Shown here in pieces: positions 33,727 through 45,494 of a stretch of 64,000 nucleotides of DNA (positions are counted from its first letter, which is position 1; each line of letters starts with the position of its first letter). Origin of the DNA: Orobanche coerulescens (Eukaryota > Streptophyta > Magnoliopsida > Lamiales > Orobanchaceae); contig CM065814.1 of assembly GCA_033398695.1 (NCBI GenBank), positions 107,138,501-107,202,500 of the forward strand, read 5' to 3'. The notes beneath the pieces were generated by a model. The model saw only the letters and a list, made by a program, of their open reading frames with translations. It did not search any database and had not been told where the DNA came from. Position numbers and translations under genes: made by a program.

Positions 33727-36700
33727 TGTAACACCCCCAGAATACGACCGGGAATGTCACACGCCGTAGACCCTTATCACAAGGATCTACCAGGCTAAGC
33801 TCCAAAAGACTACTCAATGATTGACCGACCGGGGTCAAAATTAAATGCAAAGCAGACCGACAAGGTCATTAACCAATTCATAAAATAACGACATTCACAT
33901 TACAATGACAATAATAAACTTGAACACCGAAAAGAATGACAACTCAATTTAATAAATGAAAACTATACCCATGCAAGGGTGAATACTCGAACGACAAAGA
34001 AATACCGACCAACTGAAACAAAGGAAAAGACTCTGACTCTGGCGTGATTAGTATCATTGTCCTCCATCTCCTTCCAAGCCAATCCGTGATCGCTCCCAGC
34101 CGCAAAACTGAGCGCATAACAGGCACCCACCCCGAAAAATCGGGGTTAGCAAACGGAATTTTGCTAGTGCAAGTACATAATATACAAGATATACGAATAA
34201 TAACAACACAAATCTCAACAGTCGTGAAGCCTTAACATAAACCACACATTCCCATAGTCCACACAGAATAGTATCACATACACAAAGTGAAAGATAATCA
34301 CATAGTCATATTCTCTGTACGGAACATAACACCAATGAAACTTTAAACGAGCCCAAGGAGTCAGAAAAATCCCTTTTTATACAAGGAAAAGTATTTTGAT
34401 AAGAAAGTTTGAAAACATCATTATTGACTCAGGCCATCATGGGGTTTTGAAAATCAAACGGGAATACTTTTAGAAAATACTTCAAAAACTCTCGAATCCT
34501 CGACCCAACATGTGGAAAACAATTTACAAGAAAACCATTACAACGTTATTCGAGGTCCTCGACCCAATGCACAGAATAATCATCACAGTACAATCAAAGG
34601 CACAGCCTCTCATTCGACAATTCGTGCTCAAGACCCTTGATTAATTAACCCTCGGAGATTTCGTCAAACATCCTTGGTTAATTAACCCCGATACCAACGT
34701 TTTGAAAACAACTTGAAACAAGCTTTGAAAAACACGAATCACATCTATATCGAGACCAGATTTGGAAAGAGTTGAAAGAACTTTAAAATACGAGGATTGT
34801 TCGATAGCGGGTCTTAGCTATCACTCGAATATCCGTTACCAATAAGCACCGGGCGCCTCCCTTACACACACATGCACCGGCGTTCACTCCACTATGTTGG
34901 CCGCCCCTTGAACATGTCACGCGCCGGCGATCACTCCTGACAGAGCCTCCCCTTGCACGCGCATTAGGTAACACCGGTGTTCACCAAACATATGGAGCCG
35001 CACATTGCAGCGTACACCAGGCCGGAGTACACACCCCGCCCTCAGAGGTTCCCGGATACGACGTCTCTCACAACAAGTATTCACATTATTACAAACATCA
35101 AGTACGCAATCAATCATTTCAACAATTATCAAATCAATACACCAATTCACACAATTTATCCGACAGTCCATAACCACACAATAAACAATAACACGTATAT
35201 TATCAATCAAGATCCAACACAATAAGCCTTCGGCACAACCAACCAACGCTACACACATATCCTTATATTGCGACTCAACCGAATATATATATATATAGAT
35301 ATATAGATATATATATATACATATAACCTTACTATATTATATGAATAACTATAGTTCATCCATCAATCCAAGTTGAGTACGCCAACTAGTGTTAGCATTC
35401 ACCACTCGTCGTTCACCGACATAGGCATATATATCAATATACGTATATACATACATATATTTAACATATAAATATATATAAATCTATATATATATATATA
35501 CACACATATATATATATACACACACATATATATATATATATATACATATATCCGTATAAATTCATACACTTCGACAACGATGATTTTACGCAGTTACAAT
35601 TCGTATATCAAGGTACTTGCCTTGGTAATCTCTCGCGGATACTCCGAAGGTACGGTCGGTTGGCAAAATCCGGAACTCCAACGAAAACAACGATCGGAAG
35701 GGCTCAACACCAGATTTTTTTGTAGGGAAATCGTCCCTAATATCCTATCATCGAATAAACAATCAATCATACGAGGAAAAACATCACAAAACGACCAAAT
35801 TCCTCTCTGCGGCATTTCCCCGGACACCTTGAAGGCATCAAACGGAAGTTCATATAATCGACGAATCGGAAATGGTAAAACCGTGGAAAGATGATGAAAA
35901 TGATAGAATACAACTTAATCTACAACTATCCATCAGTAATTTAAGTTCATAAGGCTCAAACGGACGAAATATACCAAGATCCCCAAATTTCCCAAAGTTT
36001 GGATTTTAGGAAAAACTAACCTTGATTCGGTCGATTGAAGGATGTTATGGATTGATCGATCAATGATATGGACTCAGGATCTTCGTGGTTTTGTTGTTCA
36101 ACAACATGCCTTATCGCTCTCAAAACCTCTGGCCGCGGAAGGAAAAGAATGAAATGAAAAAATGTGTTGAAACAGGGCTGCTCGGTCAAATATATAGGCA
36201 GACCGCCCTAGCGTGCGCTAGCGTGCAGCGGCGTGCGCTAGCGGGCGACCATCGTCCGATCCGAGGCTCCTGGACGGATCCTCGCCAGTAGCGCGCGCTA
36301 GATGCCGGCGGCGTGCGCTACGTCTGTCGGTTAAGCGCGCGCGGCCAGGCCGTAGCGTGCGCTACCGGCCAATTCTCGAGTCTGAACCTCGGGGCCTCCG
36401 CCGGCCCGAGTAGCGTCTTGCTGGTGCCGCATAAGCGTGCGCTTCTGCCGGTTAGCGCGCGAGCCTCCGGCGATGGCGTCGCTATGCCGGTCCTGCCGCC
36501 CGTCCGTCGAGCCCGGCTACCGTGCGGTTCCTCCGCAACCGTCCGGCGGCGCCGGCTGCCGTGCGGTTCCTCCGCAACCGTCCGTCGGCCGGCCCGGCTG
36601 CCGTGGCCTGACGACTCGATTCTTAAAAACGCACGGAACGAACACGACGAAACGCTCGCGGACAACAACATCGATCCGAAATGAAAATAATTTACAACAA

Positions 36701-36833
36701 ATCACCACATATGGCCATAAACACAAAATCGATTGTCGAGAAAAAATAATACCAACGCTCGGAAGCCGAGAAATTTCCGGTCTAAGAAAAAGAAAATTTC
36801 GAACAAATCAGAATAAAAATCTCGGATATTACA
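33727..36833 (-). repeat. 5' LTR of J
   Basis: 3107 bp, nearly identical to 28632-31743. Most differences between the two fall within 36209-36600, the palindrome and GC-rich block. Confidence 0.93.
36209..36463 (-). repeat. Palindrome array, TAGCGYGCGCTA type, in the 5' LTR of J
   Basis: About nine sites. It shows many one- to three-base indels and substitutions against the sister array, unlike the flanking LTR. Confidence 0.88.
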
Positions 36834-37055
36834 AAATCGAAATCCAAGATGTTTGAAGAATGTTACCTTTGAAGATCCAAACACTTTGATTTGATGAACA
36901 CGCGTTAGATCGACTATCCAAGCTTCACAACCGAATGAAGATGATGAAAACCGAACACCCAAGTGATTGATGATGAAAAATCTCTCCCTCAAGCTCTCTC
37001 TCTCGGATACAAGGTGAAGAAATGAGAAAATGAGCTCAAAGTCCCGTCCAAGTCC

Positions 37056-37063
37056 TATATAAA
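37056..37063 (-). promoter_or_regulatory. TATA box of the 5' LTR of C
   Basis: TTTATATA on the minus strand, 10 bp from the first palindrome (37074-37085), as in the 3' LTR. Confidence 0.7.
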
Positions 37064-37073
37064 CTGCCGAACG

Positions 37074-37514
37074 TTACGGCCGTAACTCGGCCTACTTACG
37101 ACCGTAACATCCCAAGTCAACGGCTTACGGCCGTAACCGGCCACCTCATACGGGCGTAACTCGCCCTCGTCCAACACCTGCCGACAGTCATACGGCTGTA
37201 TCTGCATGCGCCTTACGGGCGTAACTCGACCGATACGGCCGTTACCGGCCAAACTTACGGGCGTATGATGGTTTCGTTGAAACTGCCTGGGCACCCTGCC
37301 CGAATCGTACGGCCGTAACCGGCCAAGCCTTACGGCCGTACCAGCCTCATCTTACGGTCGTAAGTCCTGTTCGTCTGAACTGTCTTGAAAACAACGAACG
37401 CATGTTACGGCTGTATCCGACAATCGTTACGGTCGTAACTCACCTTCGTCCAAAACCACCTTGAGCCAACGAATGCATGTTACGGCTGTAATGCCTGACT
37501 AGTTATGGCCGTAA
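37074..37514 (-). repeat. Palindrome array, TTACGGCCGTAA type, in the 5' LTR of C
   Basis: Fifteen sites by eye, one fewer than in the 3' LTR copy. Where the 3' LTR has two palindromes around 23011-23041, this copy has one (near 37352). Confidence 0.93.
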
Positions 37515-37855
37515 CTCGTTGCTGGAAGTGTCAAAAATCCGACAACTCCGTCTACTCATTACAAACGGTGAAAGATCCGACGTACAATACTTGTATGATT
37601 GTAATTAAGTCCAATAACACTTGATAGATGATACTTCCAGCACAAGACTAAATTCACGATGATTATGATAATACTCTCATCTCGACTCTCAATCGGAGAT
37701 GAATGATGATCGGTAACTGATACACGGTTACAAAATGCCAACGATGAATACAAATGAATGAATCATGAATGATGAGTGATTATTAATGAGTGAAAATTAC
37801 TGATTGATAATTACTGAATGATAATGAATGAATTACAACCGGGTATTACACTATC

Positions 37856-38182
37856 TGCCGAGGAGTGAAAATGGATTTGGGAACTCACATTTATAATACC
37901 ATTTGCCACTATGCTGGCATGGTACCTACAGGACAGAAAATGCCACACCCCTGCCTTATTAGAGGTATTTGCAGAAGTCAAAAAGTTAAAATCCCGACAG
38001 GAGGCGATATATTGACACACGAGGACCGTCTCAACATCAGAAGCAGTATTATTCGCAGTATTCAATTGAGAAGCAAGCGAGCACGTGTGGAGCCGGAGGG
38101 GGATGCTAGTATGAGGAGGATTGGGATGCCGATGATGATGCTAGGGATACCAACACGCCTTTTGAGAGGGTTTGAGGATTAG
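37856..38182 (+). pseudogene. Athila env-like ORF, C-terminal part
   Basis: Continuation of 20462-21065 after element C. It encodes DLGTHIYNTICHYAG, then a Gly/His/Pro loop and CLIRGICRSQKV, matching the pattern of the C-terminal half of the Athila plant transposon protein domain. It then has an Arg/Ser-rich tail ending at a stop at 38180. The frame at the junction differs by one base from the frame before C, so a frameshift existed or arose near the insertion. Confidence 0.6.
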
Positions 38183-39523
38183 AGACGTCTCAGGCAGAGA
38201 TAGTAAGAGGCCAAATGAAATAATCGAGCATCATATTAGAGCGGGAAGTGCTTCAGGAAGCTTTTCCGCTATCTAAACATCCTTGACGATGCACATGTAG
38301 GATCACAAGGCTAAATTTCAGGGAGTATTCTATTTTTTTCCATTGCTTTTCATTTCTAAAAACTGAGGCCACTTGTTTCTATAAGCTCGGGGGTGGTGTG
38401 TTTTGAATATTTTTTATTTTGCTTTGCTTATGTGGTTGAATATTTGGTTTTGAATTATGTGGGTTGTTTGAATTATATTGAATATTTTGATTTTGGTGTG
38501 ATTGGTTTTCATAGTGAAGCTTGTTTGTTTAAATTGATTTTTGTTATTCTTGTGTGGTGTGATGTTTGGTTGGATTGGAGTGTGTGTATGTGTGTGTATT
38601 TTGTTTACCTTTTTGTGATTTCTAGATCTCTCCATAACACCAATAAGTTAGCTATATAAAAGTTTCTAAAATCGTTTTAACCGGTTAAAAAAATTGTATA
38701 TTTCAAAAATTTTGAGCCTTAATCTTTCTTTCCAAGCGTTGTAATTATCACTTAAATCGAGCCATTCGTTACCTTGTAAAAATAAGTAGAATCAGTCGGT
38801 TGGTGAAAGATAGAAGTGAAATTTACTTAATTTGAGGAGTTTTTGATTGTTCATGCTTAACTAATAAACGACTTTTCTACGAAAACTCTATTCCCTAAAA
38901 AAACATCTAATAATGTTTGTGTCACTACTTTCGTGCCTTTTTAGTTCGAGTTATTAAGTCTATAGGGTTTTTAACCTGATGCCCTGAGTGAAGAGCTTGC
39001 GAGTCGTCGACTAAACACTTGCTACATGGTCTAAGTTGAAAGTTTGACTATTTAGGACATTGTATTATTTTGTATTGATAAAATAAAAGGGATGTAGATT
39101 ATGAGCAGATTTGAATTATTTGGTGGCTAAATTTTAATACACTCAATTTCATGAACTATCACAATATTTGATGACGCCTATGAAATTCTACTTAAAATTG
39201 AGTCAAAAAAAAATCGAGTAATCAAGTACAACCATTTACGAGAATCGTGTGTCACGAATGGGAAAGAAAATAGTCGACCTTTTGGGGGAAACCCTGCATT
39301 TTGGAAATTACAAATAAAACTGAGTTTTAACTTCAAAATTAAAAGTAGTTTTATTTTGAATCTTGGTTCATTATCTACTGTATAAAGTTGGTTGTTGTGT
39401 AATAATTCTCTCTCTATATATAATTATTTTTTCTAAATTGTGTGTGTCTTATTCTTTTTCTTTATGTTGTGTTTGAAAAATAAAGGGTCTTGCTCGAGAC
39501 TAGCAAGAGTTCAAGTTTGGGGG
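38183..39523 (+). other. Non-coding 3' region of Athila F and polypurine tract
   Basis: AT-rich, no credible gene. It ends with AAGTTTGGGGG (about 39513-39523), the polypurine tract typical of Athila and Tat elements. A similar GCTCGGGGGTGG motif lies near 38386. Confidence 0.6.
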
Positions 39524-39965
39524 TGTGATAAGTGTCAATCTTATACACTTATCCATGAGTAGTATTGATAATTTTTACCGTAATTATGAGTTAGTATACT
39601 CATTTTTGCTTTAATTAATTAGTTAATTAAATAATTTTATTTTTTTGGGATGGAAATGTAAATTTAGCCTTAATCGGATTGAATTATTGATTTACTCAAC
39701 AAATAACATTTTTATAAAAGAATCTCTTTATTGGGTTTGTATGTATTCATGTTGTAGAGATTTATGAGACGAGTTCGACAGTCTTTCCGGATTCAAAATC
39801 AGAGTTACATATCAAAAACTATCATCCGAAGAAGGTTTGGGGCTAAAGCGCAAGAGTCAAAGAAATTCTGGGCTAAAAATGAAATCTGAAAACTCCTTAT
39901 GGCTGTACAACTATCTTCACATCCGTACAACACTCAGCAAACAAAATATCAAAACCGTAGCTTAG

Positions 39966-40020
39966 TTACGACTGTAAATGTCAATATTACGGCTGTAACT
40001 CCCTAATGTTACGGTCGTTA
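39966..40020 (+). repeat. Short palindrome cluster in the Athila LTR
   Basis: Three sites: TTACGACTGTAA, TTACGGCTGTAA and TTACGGTCGTTA. No TATA box could be assigned at a fixed distance. Confidence 0.7.
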
Positions 40021-40629
40021 CTTTTGACAGATTGTGTGATCTTATAGCTTTCACACGCTTTTGGACCTATATGGAGTGGGTGGCTTGTCTTTATCCGATT
40101 TGATGTGATAATGCTAAAGTTTTGGAACTAATCCATTCCATAATCATCTCTCATCTTATATCTTTCGTTTTATAAGTGTAATAAATTGTAATTTTTAGTT
40201 TTGTGTGAAGAACACACTTGTTCTTGAGTGTTGAACCATATGTTGTGGAGGGAGTTTATTGCTTATTTTACCTCTATCTAAAGGGAGTTAGTATCAATTC
40301 TTTCATGTTTTCAACTAATCATGGTTACTAATTCATGTAATATGTTAAATAAAGCCTTCGTGGCTAAGTCCTCCTAGTTGGGATTATAAACAAGGTTTAT
40401 CATGTTATTTAAATTTGTACAAAAATTCAATTTGGGTTACTTATTATTGTGTATGATTTTCATTGTTTTACAATCCTAATTTATTTGGCCAATAAATGAA
40501 GATATTTATGGTCTTCATATATTTTGAAAGAAAATTTCACTCCAAATTCTTCTAGGGGATAGAAATATACCTCTAAACCTTAGATGATTCCTAGAGTTAT
40601 TTTCATAAAACCTAATGCTATGTATTGAA

Positions 40630-42513
40630 TGTAACACCCCCAGGATATCCGAGGTATATTACAGCGCCGTGAATCCCTACATGGGACCCACCAGGCTGAA
40701 CAAGCATCATACTCATCGACTCACAGAAACAACAGAAAAATACCTCGTCATAAAGACGCCCAACAGAGTAATTCACCCGGTTTAACCGGTCAAACATGAC
40801 ACCATAATCCATCACAACATAATAAACAACAATACAACCCCGACAAGTAAAAGTTCTTAAGTACTCGAGTACTTCTATTAGTTGAAAGACCACAAAGGTA
40901 AAAGATGGAAAGCAACAAAACACCACTTGTGCACAATCATCACGCACGACCACCATCCGCATACTGGTCCAGCGCCCGCTCATCTCGATGAACCTGACCT
41001 GAAATTCATAAAACGAATTTCCCCAAGACGGGTCCCTAGAGGGGTTAGCAATTACGCTAGTACAAGTAACCAGATGAACGTCTTACATCTTACACATATA
41101 GTAATGCATGCAATTCAAGAAAACATAGTTCCAAAACACTCATTTCCGGAAATGCCAATATCAAATCACATTTGTAAAAATGCACCACAATTAACCGCGG
41201 ACCCACAGCTTCGTGGATCCCTGCCGAGACCCCGTCGGATCTAACCCACAGTGGTTAAAAGCAAGCTCGCGGTTCCACAGCTTCGTGGAGCCCTACCGAG
41301 ACCCCGTCGGATCTAACCCGCAGTGAGCATACACACACACACACGATTTCTCATACAATACTACTATGTCAAGATTGTAAGTTCATAAGGATACTTGCCT
41401 CGGTTAATAGACGATGATACGAACGGAAAGGAAGAGTTGAACACGACCGCAAGGAACCGGCGGAAATGAACCTAACGATTCGAATAACACAATCACAACC
41501 AACTCTAGACGATTACGGAAATGGAATACACCCGGAAACCCGCCTACGATTCATGTATATTCGTACCAAAAATAACAACGAGGGCGGACCACAACCAAAC
41601 CCTCCCGATTCCGTAAAATCCACAAAATATCCATGAATCCGTAGGAAAACTAAAGATACTAACAATATTAATCGTATACATCATGAATCCACCAACAAAA
41701 CGGAACGAATCGGAAGAAAAACCCAAAACCCCCAAATTAATCGAAAATAGGGTTTTAGAGTATTACCTTAGGAGATTCAAGTACCAAGATCCGTAGAACA
41801 CGCGTTAGATTGATTGCCCGGGCTTCACTACCGAAGAAAAATGGTGAAAATCAACCCCCCAATGGATAAAGATGAAGAACTCTTCCCCTCTCTCTCACTC
41901 TCTCTCGCGATGCAGGTGAAATGAAGGAGAAGACGACCGATCTCGTCTAATAAGGACGAGATTGCACAATTACCGCTTTGTGTGCCGCGGCACAGCCTAA
42001 GTGTGCCGCGGCACAGGCCAAAAATTACTCCCAGGTTTCGGCAGTGTGCCGCGGCACAGCCTGCGTGTGCCGCGGCACCCGGTACAGTTGGGTTTTGGTC
42101 GCGGAAGACACACGAGTGTGCCGCGGCACCGGACAGGTGTGCCGCGGCACTGGCTTGGCATTGTGCCGCGGCCCCGGATCGGTGTGCCGCGGCACAGTCT
42201 GCGTTTGGCCAACAATCAAGGAATTTGTGTGCCGCGGCGCACACACCTTGTGCCGCGCCCACACACCCCCTTTTGTGTCCCAAAATGATAACAATGATCC
42301 GGAAGAGAATAAAACGATAGGAATCAATATTTGGGGACTAATAACACGAAATGGATCCACGGCAACCCCGAAACGGCGGTTCCGCACAACAATAACGAGA
42401 ATACAGTTCAACAGTTTGACAGGAAGGACACGCTGAAAAGTACACGAGGGTCACTACGATCGAGAAATACACCAAAAACGAAAATACAAGGGAAAAAAAA
42501 TACGGATATTACA
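40630..42513 (-). repeat. 3' LTR of element D
   Basis: 1884 bp, TGTAACACCCCC to GATATTACA on the plus strand. Predicted intron: donor CCTAAG|GTAATA at 41767/41766, acceptor GAATTTCAG|GTCAGG at 40999/40998. A duplicated block with CCCGTCGGATCTAACCC (about 41215-41325) and a short AC run (41332-41343) lie in the intron. Confidence 0.95.
41982..42260 (-). repeat. Palindrome array, GTGCCGCGGCAC type, in the 3' LTR of D
   Basis: Ten sites by eye, seven of them exact GTGCCGCGGCAC, usually preceded by GT. A TATA-like TTATTAGA lies 27 bp away (41947-41954, minus) inside a small inverted repeat CTCGTC...GACGAG. Confidence 0.92.
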
Positions 42514-42548
42514 TTCTACCCCTCTAAAAATAAGTTTCGTCCCGAAAC

Positions 42549-44140
42549 TTAAGAAACAAACAACTCCGGGTACCTAGCACGCATGCTATCCTCGGTTTCC
42601 CAAGTTGCCTCCTCGACACCGTGTCTCGACCACTGCACTTTGACCAAAGGGATGGTTTTATGCCTCAGTCGTTTCTCACGATGCTCCAAAATCTTCAAAG
42701 GACGCTCCTCAAAAGTAATATCTTCAGCAATATCAATCTCGCCATAATCGATGACGTGACTAGGATCCGGAACATATTTCCTCAGCTGGGAAACATGAAA
42801 AACGCTATGAATGTGACTCAAGGCCGGGGGTAACGCCAAACGGTATGCTAACCCACCGACCCGCTCGAGAATCTCGAAGGGTCCAATAAATCTCGGACTC
42901 AACTTCCCCTTCTTCCCGAAACGGAAAACTCCTCTCGTCGGCGACACTTTCAAAGAAAGCGTGGTCTCGCCTCGAATTCTAAAGGTCGACGACGGACATC
43001 GGCATATGACTTCTGTCGACTCTGGGCCGTCAACATCCGTTCCCGAATTAATTCTATCTTCCGCCTCGTCTCTAAAACGACATCCGGCTCGGTCCCGACC
43101 AAATCGGACGCCTCATTCCAACAAATCGGCGATCGACACCGCCGCCCATAAAGTGCCTCATACGGTGCCATCCGAATCGACGCGTGCCAACTATTATTGT
43201 ACGTGAATTCGATCAATGGCAAATGCTCCTCCCAGTCACTACTCCAATCGAGGGCACAAGCACGCAACATGTCCTCGAATGTCTGGATAGTGCGTTACAT
43301 TTATCCATCGATCGGGATGAAAAGAGGTACTCAAATGCAAACGGGTACCCAACGCCTTATGCACCGCCTGCCAAAAGTGCGATACAAAACGGCCATCACG
43401 ATCCGAAACAATAGACTTCGGAGTACCGTGAAGTCTCACAATCTGCGCGATAAACACACGAGCCAGTTTCTCCGGGCCCCAAGTGTCCTTGATGCCCAGA
43501 AAATGTGCCGACTTGGTCAGACGATCAACAATCACCCAAACCATATTCATGCCCGATCTCGATCTCGGCAAACTCGTAATGAAATCCATCGATATATATT
43601 CCCATTTCTATTCCGGAACGGGAAGTGACTGCAAAAGCCTAGCCGGTCGCTGATGCTCGATTTTGACTTGCTGGCAAGTCAAACACCTTGCTACAAACTG
43701 CGCGACCTCCTCCTTCATGTCATTCCACCAGAAGTTCCTCCTCAGGTCCTTGTACATCTTACTCGAACCAGGATGAACGGAATAGGGTGTGGAATGGGCC
43801 TCACGCAAAATACTCTGTCGCAACTCTGGATCGTTCGGCACACAAAGCCGACTCTGGAATCTCAAAACACCATCCTCGTGAATCACAAACCCAGGAGACT
43901 TTCCCTTAAGAACGTTCTCTCGGATTTGAGTAATCATCGGATCTTCTAATTGTTTCAGCTTAATTTCATCGATCAAAGACGACGAAATCTCTAAAGCACA
44001 AAGTTGCCCGACAGCTCCAGGCAACAAAACCTCAACACCAAACTCAATCAAAGCCCGCCGAAGCTCAGACTGAGACGTAAGGATCTCAAGCGATCGCAAT
44101 GCAATCGGTTTCCGACTCAAGGCGTCGGCCACGACGTTCG
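42549..44140 (-). pseudogene. pol: pol of D: integrase and chromodomain, broken
   Basis: Reading from 44132 down: RNase H tail, then the zinc head ([23 protein letters not shown]) up to about 43608. The core has the first Asp ([13 protein letters not shown]) and second Asp (IVSDRDGRF) in 43239-43589. At about 43290-43320 the sequence of the third catalytic residue is garbled (HPDRWINVTHYPD), so the Glu is lost. The remainder (42549-43270) has [19 protein letters not shown], the [15 protein letters not shown] block and the chromodomain ([15 protein letters not shown]), with a frameshift near 42950. The terminal stop precedes the polypurine tract (42514-42531). Confidence 0.92.
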
Positions 44141-45494
44141 CCTTGCCCGGATGATAAAGGATTTCGAGGTCATAATCCTTAATCAGCTATAACCACCTCC
44201 TCTGTCTCATATTCAACTCCCGCTGAGTAAATATGTATTTCAGACTTTTATGATCGGTAAAAATCGACATGCGAGCCGAAAAGATCGACGCCAAATTTTG
44301 AGCGCAAAAGCATTGCCGCTAACTCCAAATCATGGGTAGGGTAGTTAAGCTCATACGGTCTCAATGTCTCGACGCAAAGGCAATGGTCTTGCCGTGCCGC
44401 ATTAATACGCACCCAAGACCACGACCAAGCATCGCTATAAACGGCGAATCCTCGTTGCCACACGGCAACGCCAAAACCGGAGCTGAAGTCAAACGCTTCT
44501 TCGGTTCCTCAAAGCTGAATCGCCTCGTCATTCCCGAGACGAACTTCTCGGATTCTGGGCGGTGTGTAAGTGGTCGAGCCGATTTCGAAACCTCGGCGAA
44601 CCTACGGTAGTAGCCAGCCAAACCCAAGAAACTACGGAGCTCTCTCACGTTTTTGGGCGGTGCCCAATCCAATACCGCCTCGATCTTCTGCGGATCTACA
44701 CGAACCCCCTCGGCTGAAATCACGTGACCCAAAAACATCACTTCCTTTAGCCAGAACTCACATTTCGAGAACTTCGCATAGAGTTGCTCGGCCCTCAAAA
44801 TGTCTAACACTATCCACAAATGATGGGCATGCTCTTCCTCGTTCCTCGAATAAATAAGAATATCGTCAATGAAGACGACGACACACTTATCCAAATACTC
44901 GATAAAGACTTTGTTCATCAACTGCATGAACACCGCCGGCGCATTAGTTAACCCGAAAGGCATAACTACAAACTCATAATGTCCGTATCTCGTCCGAGAA
45001 GCTGTCTTCGGCACATCGGACTCTCTCACCCGGAGCTGATAGTATCCCGATTTCAAATCAATTTTTGAGAATATCGCAGCTCCCTGCAACTGGTCGAACT
45101 AGTCGTCAATTCTCGGCAAAGGATACTTGTTCTTGATGGTCACCTTGTTTAGCTCGCGATAGTCGATACACAAACGTAGTGAACCATCCTTCTTCCGCAC
45201 AAACAGGACCGGTGCGCCCCAAGGCGAGGCACTCGGTCGAACATACCCCGAGTCAAGAAGCTCACTCAACTGCTTCTTCAACTCGGACATCTCTGAAGGT
45301 GCCATGCGATAGGGTGCCTTCGAAATAGGAGCCGCACCCGGCTCTAACTCTATAGCGAACTCGACCTCACGATCCGGTGGCAATCCCGGTAACTCGTCAG
45401 GAAAAACATCAGGAAATTCATTAACGATTGGGATCGACGAAACTCGACTCCACCACTCTCCGCCTTCAAGGCGTAGCACCAATAGCCGGTACAC
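44141..45494 (-). pseudogene. pol: pol of D: reverse transcriptase and RNase H, broken
   Basis: RT from 45494 ([14 protein letters not shown]) through [16 protein letters not shown], a stop near 45095, [13 protein letters not shown], the catalytic FIDD near 44860-44872 ([10 protein letters not shown]), then QKIEAVLDW. RNase H and its tether ([17 protein letters not shown]) lie in a different frame in 44248-44463. Several small indels break the frame. Residues differ from A and C throughout, which supports a separate family. Confidence 0.92.

Larger units (their letters stand above)
28632..36833 (-). mobile_element. Non-autonomous gag-only LTR element J
   Basis: 8.2 kb with LTRs at 28632-31743 and 33727-36833 and target duplications AAATC at 28627-28631 and 36834-36838. 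The internal region of 1983 bp holds only one ORF, a zinc-knuckle gag protein, with no protease, RT, RNase H or integrase. LTRs start TGTAACACCCCC and end GATATTACA, and the primer site is a perfect initiator tRNA-Met match, so it is probably mobilised by a Tekay-like partner. The two LTRs are nearly identical outside the palindrome arrays, which indicates recent insertion. Confidence 0.9.
21066..37850 (-). mobile_element. Tekay/Del chromovirus C with internal deletion, hosting element J
   Basis: Minus-oriented; 5' LTR 37850 to 27201 (split by J), 3' LTR 23543 to 21066. Target duplications CTATC flank it at 21061-21065 and 37851-37855. The internal region is only about 3.7 kb because a deletion fuses gag directly to mid-RT. 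The integrase-chromodomain ORF is open for 583 codons. It belongs to the same family as A and B. Confidence 0.95.
27201..37850 (-). repeat. 5' LTR of element C, interrupted by J
   Basis: LTR sequence occupies 27201-28631 and 36839-37850 (about 2.44 kb without J). It is colinear with the 3' LTR at 21066-23543. J lies inside the predicted leader intron (27562-28631 plus 36839-36866), within about 30 bp of the donor AAAG|GTAACA at 36867/36866. The acceptor TTTTCAG|GTCATGG lies at 27562/27561. Confidence 0.94.

Noticed and set aside
38393..38659. 88-codon hydrophobic ORF in the 3' region of Athila F, suggestive of a membrane protein
   Set aside because: T-rich DNA read in one frame yields Phe, Leu and Val. 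There is no family resemblance, and the region is non-coding in Athila elements.
41978..42436. Long overlapping ORFs on both strands in the D LTR arrays (repeating Cys-Arg-Gly-Thr or Ala-Ala-Ala-His words)
   Set aside because: They are translations of the GTGCCGCGGCAC repeat in several frames. GC-rich repeats lack stops by chance, and the sister LTR breaks the frames.
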